A stretch of DNA of 18,335 nucleotides from contig DWZP01000021.1 in NCBI GenBank assembly GCA_019117495.1, positions 1 to 18,335 of the forward strand, written 5' to 3'. Shown here one piece after another: positions 13,890 to 18,335 of the stretch. How positions within the stretch are numbered: position 1 is the stretch's first letter; the number at the start of each line of letters is the position of its first letter. The position numbers and the translations under genes were made by a program. The DNA comes from Fusicatenibacter_A intestinipullorum. GTDB taxonomy: Bacteria > Bacillota > Negativicutes > Acidaminococcales > Acidaminococcaceae. Below the pieces are notes generated by a model, which was not told the origin of the DNA, did not search any database, and worked only from the letters and a program-made list of their open reading frames with translations.

Positions 13890-15320
13890 ATGGACGAACA
13901 AAAATATATCTGCCCAAGCTGCGGCGGATTAGTTGATTACGGCAGCAAGTTTTGCCCGCACTGCCGTTATGAGTTTGGCGAATGGGCAGCGCAGGCTGTT
14001 GAAAATAAAACTGCGCAAACTGAAACTGGCAGTATTGATGATGCAACTATTCCGGCAGAAGAAAATGGCTCTAAAACTTCTATGTTTGTAATAATTGCTG
14101 TGCTTTTAGCTGCAATAGGCGGCGCAGCTTATTGGTTTATGAACAGTGATGATACCGAAAAAATAGTTGCCGAAGCTATTAAAACAGGCAACATGACGCC
14201 GGTTTTTGAACTTTACCGCAACGCGCCGGACGCAGATAAACCGCAAGTTGCTTATAATATTGCCGACGCCGCTTTTGAAATTACATTAAAAGAAGTGGAT
14301 GGCAACGATAACCGTCAGTTTTTACAAACGCTGTACGAAGCAGTAAACAACGATAAAAATGCCAATCTGCATATCGAAGCAGGCGGCAGGGATGAATATA
14401 TGTCGCCGTTTATAGCGCTGGTAAAATACGCCTATGTACAGTCAACATTAGAAAAAATGGTTAATGAAACCAAAGCGGATATTGAAGATTACCTGCCTGC
14501 CAACAAAGGCATTAACGCCGATAATTTAAACCCGCGCGAAGTTAAAAATATTTACGCATGGGTCGATCATCCCCTCAACGGTGGCTATGTGCTTTATGGA
14601 ACGCAGCAGTTATTTTTTGAAACCTTTCCTAATTACAGAAATTGCCTGGGCGTTTTATATCTGCCCAATGGCGCCGATGGCAGCGAACTGCCTGGCTATG
14701 CTTACAACGGCGACGTGCTGCAAATAGGCACAACCACGCTTACCTGGAAAAACGGCAGAGAGCAGGACGTGCCGGAATATTTGCTGATATACCCGCAGTT
14801 TAAAGAATTGCTGTGGAAAAATAACGCGCTGAAAGACATATACAAGCCGTTAGACCGGGTGCAGCAGGATTTAAAAACAATGCACGAAAACCTTGGCATT
14901 ATTAAAAAGCACTATAAAAACGCAACGCCCAACCTTAATTTTGACGGCTTAAACTTTAATTCTACCGAAGATGAATTTTACAGCAAAGCACCGCTTCAAT
15001 CGCAAAAAGGCAAGGGCACAATACATATTAGCAACGTGTTTGCCAACGGCGTAGTGGTTGATTTTATGCCGTATTTTAATTATCAGGTGCAGGATAGCGT
15101 AAGCATAATTGAAAGCTTTGCAGGCAGCTTTAGCAACGGCATAAAAATTGGCGACAATATGAATAACGTTGCACAAAAAATGCAGCCTTACTATCAACTT
15201 TCGGCAGAGCCTGACTGGCTTAATTACTTAATGCCTAACGGGCAGATATACAGCTTTGGCTTTTTTGAAGGCAAACTTTATCAAGTAAACGTACGGGAAA
15301 CGCCGGACTGGAAAAATTAA
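13890..15320 (+). CDS. Zinc-ribbon, single-TM protein with large extracytoplasmic domain
   Basis: This 476-residue protein has an N-terminal zinc ribbon with CX2C pairs C8/C11 and C22/C25. An acidic, polar linker (31-62) leads to one transmembrane helix at about 65-84 (MFVIIAVLLAAIGGAAYWFM), and a region of about 390 residues follows. By the positive-inside trend and the ribbon position, the N terminus is cytoplasmic and the large part is outside the membrane. I do not recognise a named domain there; the region from about 85 to 150 looks helical and the rest mixed, with many aromatic residues. The design parallels YvcJ-like or TcaA-type zinc-ribbon membrane sensors (ribbon, TM, external domain), but no specific function is claimed. 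The start ATG has TGGGGTG upstream. It is in an operon with the DUF805 gene and followed by a terminator. Confidence 0.82.
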   Translation: MDEQKYICPSCGGLVDYGSKFCPHCRYEFGEWAAQAVENKTAQTETGSIDDATIPAEENGSKTSMFVIIAVLLAAIGGAAYWFMNSDDTEKIVAEAIKTGNMTPVFELYRNAPDADKPQVAYNIADAAFEITLKEVDGNDNRQFLQTLYEAVNNDKNANLHIEAGGRDEYMSPFIALVKYAYVQSTLEKMVNETKADIEDYLPANKGINADNLNPREVKNIYAWVDHPLNGGYVLYGTQQLFFETFPNYRNCLGVLYLPNGADGSELPGYAYNGDVLQIGTTTLTWKNGREQDVPEYLLIYPQFKELLWKNNALKDIYKPLDRVQQDLKTMHENLGIIKKHYKNATPNLNFDGLNFNSTEDEFYSKAPLQSQKGKGTIHISNVFANGVVVDFMPYFNYQVQDSVSIIESFAGSFSNGIKIGDNMNNVAQKMQPYYQLSAEPDWLNYLMPNGQIYSFGFFEGKLYQVNVRETPDWKN

Positions 15321-15334
15321 ATTTATCGTATTTT

Positions 15335-15366
15335 AAGGCAGCTTCATAGCAGGCTGCCTTTTGTTT
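15335..15366 (+). terminator. Rho-independent terminator after the zinc-ribbon operon
   Basis: AAGGCAGC (15335-15342) pairs perfectly with GCTGCCTT (15353-15360) around a ten-base loop, followed by TTGTTT. Confidence 0.85.
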
Positions 15367-15413
15367 AACTTAACGAAACTCTAACACAAACTATATACCT
15401 AAAAATACAGTCT

Positions 15414-15423
15414 ATAAGTGCAA
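15414..15423 (+). repeat. Decamer ATAAGTGCAA upstream of the second Xre gene
   Basis: This is identical to 12772-12781. It lies 54 bases before the GTG start used here for the second Xre gene. See the first copy for interpretation. Confidence 0.35.
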
Positions 15424-15476
15424 AATAAAAAATTAAAAATATGAGAAAATAAAATATAGGGAGTGTGAGGATAGCC

Positions 15477-15705
15477 GTGTTTGCAATGCGATATAAAATG
15501 ATAGGTTTAAAAATTGCATATTACAGAAAAATGCGCGGCTATACTCAGGGGCAGCTTGCAGGTAAAATCGGTATCAGTACAACATATTTAGGCCAGATAG
15601 AACGAGGCAATAACGGTAAAATATTCACTCGAAACGTTGCTTTCGATTGCCGTAGGGCTTGACATAGATGTAAATTTACTTTTAAGCAGCAGCGAAAATA
15701 TTTAA
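15477..15705 (+). pseudogene. Frameshifted Xre-family HTH regulator
   Basis: The N-terminal part encodes a normal Cro/C1 helix-turn-helix: IGLKIAYYRKMRGYTQGQLA, then IGISTTYLGQIERGNNGKI. Around 15618-15627 the frame is lost and the original frame ends at 15662. In the +1 frame the expected end of the domain resumes, SLETLLSIAVGLDIDVNLLL, and stops at TAA 15703-15705. One base too many (or two too few) between AAAATA and TCACTC explains it. The GTG at 15477 is chosen because GAGGA lies five bases upstream; ATG 15486 is an alternative, and an earlier in-frame GTG at 15465 has a less good site. It is a paralogue of the Xre gene at 12838. A sequencing error cannot be excluded. Confidence 0.75.
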
Positions 15706-15763
15706 TTATGTTTAAAGAAGGTAATTTGCTGTAATTTATAGAATTATATAAAATCTGTACTTT

Positions 15764-15781
15764 TGCTTTAAAATTAAAGCA
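15764..15781. terminator. Possible weak terminator or operator palindrome
   Basis: TGCTTTAAAATTAAAGCA is a near-perfect palindrome with eight paired bases per arm. It lacks a good T tract (GTTCTTGAT follows), so it may be a weak terminator for the broken Xre gene or a protein-binding site. Confidence 0.3.
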
Positions 15782-15822
15782 GTTCTTGATAAAAATAAAT
15801 TACACATAGCCACAATGCTGGC

Positions 15823-15860
15823 CAGATAGTTTTATAATATATAATATATAAAACTGTCTG
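15823..15860. promoter_or_regulatory. 38-base inverted repeat at the WYL promoter, candidate operator
   Basis: CAGATAGTTTTATA (15823-15836) and TATAAAACTGTCTG (15847-15860) form inverted arms with 13 of 14 bases paired, around a ten-base AT spacer. Two TATAAT sequences (15833-15838 and 15840-15845) fall inside it, and no clear -35 is seen. It ends one base before the ribosome site of the WYL gene, so a protein bound here would block transcription. In RNA it could also fold as a 5' hairpin. Confidence 0.6.
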
Positions 15861-15875
15861 CGGAAGGTAATTATT

Positions 15876-16841
15876 ATGACTACGGAACAAAAAGACTTAA
15901 AAATAGCTAAAGACCGCTTGCTTGCTATGTATGCGCAGCTTGCTGAAGGCAAGCCATTGTATAAAGCGCGCGAAGCAGTAAAATATAACTGCTCACTGCG
16001 TTCAATACAGCGTGACATAGAGGATTTGCGGTCTTTTTTTGCTGACAGAAGCGAAACTACCGGTGTAGTGCAGGAACTTATCTACGACAGGAAGCTTAAT
16101 GCCTACCGCCTTGTGCCTCCGCTGCGGAATTTACTGACCAACGAAGAAACTTTTGCAGTGCTGAAAGTTTTGCTTGAAAGCCGCTCGCTGACAAAGACTG
16201 AATTATTCCCGATACTGGAAAAACTTATAAGTTGCTGCGTGCCTCCGGATAACAGACGGCAAGTAACAGATTTGATTGCTAATGAAAAATATCATTACGT
16301 AGAACCACGGCACAAAAAAGAAATTCTTGAAAAAATGTGGAATTTATCTGCGGCAATAAGAGCACATAAAGAAATTAAAATAACCTACATGCGCCAGAGT
16401 GGTGATGATGTAAGCCGTGTACTCAAGCCTGTAGGCATAATGTTCTCCGAATTTTATTTTTACCTTGTAGGGTTTATAGATAAGGAAAACCAGCTTGAAA
16501 AAATAAAATTTGAGGTGGAAAATGACCCGTTCCCAACGATTTACAGGATAGACCGTATAAAAGAATATGCTGTAACAGATAGGCATTTTAATGTACCGTA
16601 TCAAAATAGGTTTGAAGAAGGAGAATTTCGTAAACGCGTGCAGTTTATGTACGGCGGCAAACTGCAAAAAATAAAGTTCTGGTACAAAGGCCCTTCTGTA
16701 GAAGCTGTTTTAGACCGCTTGCCAACGGCAAAAATAGAACAGAAGAATGAAAATGGCTATTTAATTTCGGCGGAGGTATTTGGCAAAGGCATTGATATGT
16801 GGCTAAGAAGCCAAGGGGATATGGTAGAAGTGGTGGAGTGA
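15876..16841 (+). CDS. WYL-domain transcriptional regulator
   Basis: This 321-residue protein has the layout of WYL-family regulators. An N-terminal winged HTH at about 10-60 contains the CSLRSIQRDIEDLRSFF segment typical of this group. The WYL domain runs at about 150-235, with FYFYLVGFID (193-202) in place of the WYL signature and YRIDRIKEY (223-231) after it. A C-terminal WCX extension ends KGIDMWLRSQGD (304-315). WYL domains sense nucleic-acid or nucleotide ligands; relatives such as BrxR and CapW repress phage-defence operons. The ATG has GGAAGG upstream. A long inverted repeat covers its promoter, pointing to autorepression. Two small ORFs follow, the first just three bases after its stop, so they may be co-expressed. 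Confidence 0.92.
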   Translation: MTTEQKDLKIAKDRLLAMYAQLAEGKPLYKAREAVKYNCSLRSIQRDIEDLRSFFADRSETTGVVQELIYDRKLNAYRLVPPLRNLLTNEETFAVLKVLLESRSLTKTELFPILEKLISCCVPPDNRRQVTDLIANEKYHYVEPRHKKEILEKMWNLSAAIRAHKEIKITYMRQSGDDVSRVLKPVGIMFSEFYFYLVGFIDKENQLEKIKFEVENDPFPTIYRIDRIKEYAVTDRHFNVPYQNRFEEGEFRKRVQFMYGGKLQKIKFWYKGPSVEAVLDRLPTAKIEQKNENGYLISAEVFGKGIDMWLRSQGDMVEVVE

Positions 16842-16844
16842 ATT

Positions 16845-17006
16845 ATGAAAAATTTTAGACGTCCAAGTCCTAAAGAAAGAAAAATAACAGACCAATTTAA
16901 AAAGATGAGAATAAAAGCTGTACTTAACGATTCTGATAAAAATTGGATTCAAAAAATAATTGAGGTAAATAGAATTTTAAATATGGATAAGATAATAAAA
17001 TACTAA
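16845..17006 (+). CDS. Small basic protein, unknown (53 aa)
   Basis: This 53-residue open frame begins MKNFRRPSPKERKITDQFKK and ends NMDKIIKY. It is highly basic with no signal or membrane segment. The ATG lies three bases after the WYL stop, with GGTGGAG of that gene's end serving as ribosome site, so it would be translationally coupled. Codon use (AGA, ATA, AAT) is more AT-rich than in the core genes. No family is recognised; it could be a truncated gene or a chance frame. Confidence 0.4.
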   Translation: MKNFRRPSPKERKITDQFKKMRIKAVLNDSDKNWIQKIIEVNRILNMDKIIKY

Positions 17007-17029
17007 ATTTTTGAAATGTGGTGAATTTT

Positions 17030-17266
17030 TTGTTTAAAATAGTTGTTATTATTTTAGGCATTGTTATATTATTTTTTGTTTTATCATTTTTATTGGGCTT
17101 TTTTGCGATTGTAGCAGAGTCTTTATTGGCAATATTCTTTTTAATTTTTGGAATTTTTAAAACAATAATAGCTGTTGGAGCCTCAATATTGGCTTCTATT
17201 GCAGGTTGGATTGCTGTACCGTTATTTATAATATTTTTGATATGGTTGCTGAAAAATGTGTTTTAG
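17030..17266 (+). CDS. Small hydrophobic membrane protein, unknown
   Basis: This protein of about 78 residues is nearly all hydrophobic: IVVIILGIVILFFVLSFLLG, then AESLLAIFFLIFGIF, an IIAVGASILASIAGWIAV stretch and PLFIIFLIWLLKNVF, so three or four membrane helices. The TTG at 17030 is chosen because GGTGA lies five bases upstream; GTG at 17018 would add four residues but sits in that site. The family is not recognised. Small proteins of this kind occur among toxins, holin-like proteins and defence effectors, but nothing here decides between these. Confidence 0.5.
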   Translation: MFKIVVIILGIVILFFVLSFLLGFFAIVAESLLAIFFLIFGIFKTIIAVGASILASIAGWIAVPLFIIFLIWLLKNVF

Positions 17267-17335
17267 GGGAAAGAGAAACGAGAAAGAGGAAAGAATGATA
17301 GAAAGATGTATTTAATTATTATATAGTGATTTGTT

Positions 17336-17377
17336 GATGGTATTGATATGTGGCTGCGGTTATATAACTGTTGAAAA
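17336..17377 (+). pseudogene. Possible remnant of a second WYL gene 3' end
   Basis: GGTATTGATATGTGGCTGCG encodes GIDMWLR, the same heptapeptide as the tail of the WYL protein (residues 305-311), and 14 bases (ATTGATATGTGGCT) are identical at 16791-16804 and 17342-17355. The frame has stops directly upstream and a TGA soon after. It may be the debris of a deleted paralogue or the edge of an inserted block. The rest of 17267-17404 shows no gene. Confidence 0.35.
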
Positions 17378-17404
17378 TTAGTTTATTTTCAGAAAGGAAA
17401 AATT

Positions 17405-18335
17405 ATGAATACAGAGAGTTCTGAACAAAATTTTTACGAAATTGATAATGCAGAAGAATTTGATTTTGATGAATTGGAAAGAATTTTAAGTGCTAATATA
17501 GAAGAACAATTAGCTGAACTTGATTCATTAAAAAAAGATGAAGAAAAAATTAGTAATCCTGATGCCTTGGGAGAAGTTGTTATGCAAACAGTTGTTGAGC
17601 AGTTTAATAATCAAATAGCTGCAACTGCTGGTAAAGATTTTATTATAGATAATAGAGGACTTACTCTTGATTTAAGAGATGCAGCACACATTCAGACAAC
17701 TGAAAACTTCGCTGAAGGTAAGAAGATTGCAACACATAATACTGAAATTAACTACCAAGAAAGATACGATACTTGGCAGCGCAATTTTAAGCGCAATGAT
17801 GACGGTACTATTAAAACCCAAATTGACAAGCGTACCGGAGAGGAAAATGCAGTTTTAAGAGTTCGTGACAAGAAGAAAGATCCCAACGGAGAAAACTATA
17901 ACACGAACTATAATGCAAGAGGATATATAGATAATGGCAGACCTCAAGGATCGAATACTGTGCATAAAGATTATACTATTTCGGCAGCAGAGATTATCCG
18001 TGATGAGCAAGCGAATGCACACATGACCAGAGATGAACAGGCAGAGTTTGCTAATAGCGAGAAAAACTTGGTTGACCTTGATTCCAGAGCTAACGAATCT
18101 AAAGGCGATAGTAAGATGACTGACTGGTTGGATTCTGAAAGAGAAGGTAAAAAACCTGCTGATAGATATCCTATTAATGAGGAAGAATTGAGAAAACGTG
18201 ACAAAGAAGCACGTGAAGAATACGAAAGAGTGAAAAAGAAAGCTGAACAAAGATCAATAGAAGCAGGCAAAAAATCGCAAAAACAAGAAACGCTTCGCAT
18301 AACTGGTAAAGCATTAAGAGCTGCTGTTATGGCTA
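17405..18335 (+). CDS. Large unknown protein, N-terminal 310 residues (cut by window end)
   Basis: The frame is open from ATG 17405 (GAAAGGAAAAATT upstream gives an AGGA-type site) to the last base, giving 310 visible residues. An acidic helical N terminus (FDFDELERILSANIEEQLAE, 21-40) is followed by NPDALGEVVMQTVVEQFNNQ (51-70) and GLTLDLRDAAHIQ (85-97). Residues 187-235, with HKDYTISAAEII, then FANSEKNLVDLDSRANESKG, recall the spacing of HNH-type nuclease segments, but the His expected after Asp189 is Tyr190, so activity is doubtful. A charged coiled-coil-like stretch (258-300) leads to KALRAAVMA. From memory, similar proteins in gut Firmicutes continue into a hydrophobic helical C terminus; this cannot be checked here. 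Function unknown. Its mixed AGA/CGT codons differ from the core genes. Confidence 0.75.
   Translation, partial: MNTESSEQNFYEIDNAEEFDFDELERILSANIEEQLAELDSLKKDEEKISNPDALGEVVMQTVVEQFNNQIAATAGKDFIIDNRGLTLDLRDAAHIQTTENFAEGKKIATHNTEINYQERYDTWQRNFKRNDDGTIKTQIDKRTGEENAVLRVRDKKKDPNGENYNTNYNARGYIDNGRPQGSNTVHKDYTISAAEIIRDEQANAHMTRDEQAEFANSEKNLVDLDSRANESKGDSKMTDWLDSEREGKKPADRYPINEEELRKRDKEAREEYERVKKKAEQRSIEAGKKSQKQETLRITGKALRAAVMA

Noticed and set aside
17855..18300. Minus-strand frames (131 and 109 residues) opposite the last gene
   Set aside because: They are rich in Phe/Ser/Leu as expected for the complement of a Lys/Glu-rich gene; the plus-strand frame is open for 310 codons with a start site.
1..18335. 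CRISPR arrays, tRNA genes, insertion sequences or transposases
   Set aside because: No regularly spaced repeats, cloverleaf sequences, transposase frames or IS-like terminal repeats were seen.

Overview
The window looks like chromosomal DNA from a low-to-moderate GC, anaerobic, gut-type Firmicute. I favour a diderm Negativicutes such as the Acidaminococcaceae/Phascolarctobacterium group. That rests on the overall look of the 23S/5S sequence, the [FeFe]-hydrogenase-like gene, a Gram-positive-type LexA box, strong AGGAGG ribosome sites, and the mix of an M16C peptidase, a DUF1848 protein and zinc-ribbon/DUF805 proteins. It is an inference; the genus is not proven here.

Left part (1 to about 10.6 kb): core genome. 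The window opens in the 3' end of a 23S rRNA, followed by 5S rRNA and a terminator. Then come a group B-like [FeFe] hydrogenase, a secreted SIMPL-domain protein, dinB (DNA polymerase IV) behind a near-consensus LexA box, rpsT (ribosomal protein S20, minus strand, TTG start), lepA (EF-4), a 55-residue Arc-type ribbon-helix-helix regulator (minus strand), a large M16C presequence-protease-like metallopeptidase, and a DUF1848 protein carrying CX3CX2C near its C terminus. Rho-independent hairpins separate most units, and several serve convergent genes.

Middle part (10.7 to 15.7 kb): a signalling and membrane region. An HTH protein (minus) and a Hanks-type Ser/Thr kinase (plus) diverge from a shared palindromic TATAATATTATA. 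The kinase frame is broken in a run of six A residues; skipping one A joins it to a transmembrane segment, a P/E/Q/K-rich linker and an extracytoplasmic domain, giving a 464-residue receptor-like kinase. Next come a small Xre regulator, a two-helix membrane protein, and two adjacent membrane proteins that share an N-terminal zinc ribbon (one with DUF805, one with a large unrecognised C-terminal domain). A second Xre gene follows, broken by a frameshift. Both Xre genes have the decamer ATAAGTGCAA about 55 bases upstream.

Right part (15.8 kb to the end): an AT-richer region with more AGA/ATA codons that looks accessory. A WYL-domain regulator sits behind a 38-base inverted repeat that overlaps its probable promoter. 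Two small unknown ORFs follow, then a short sequence that repeats the codons for the WYL protein's GIDMWLR tail. Last is a large gene, cut by the window edge, whose product has an acidic helical N terminus and a possible degenerate HNH-like segment. WYL regulators often control phage-defence loci, so this edge and the HTH/kinase module are the best places to look for an undescribed system. Nothing visible here proves a defence function.
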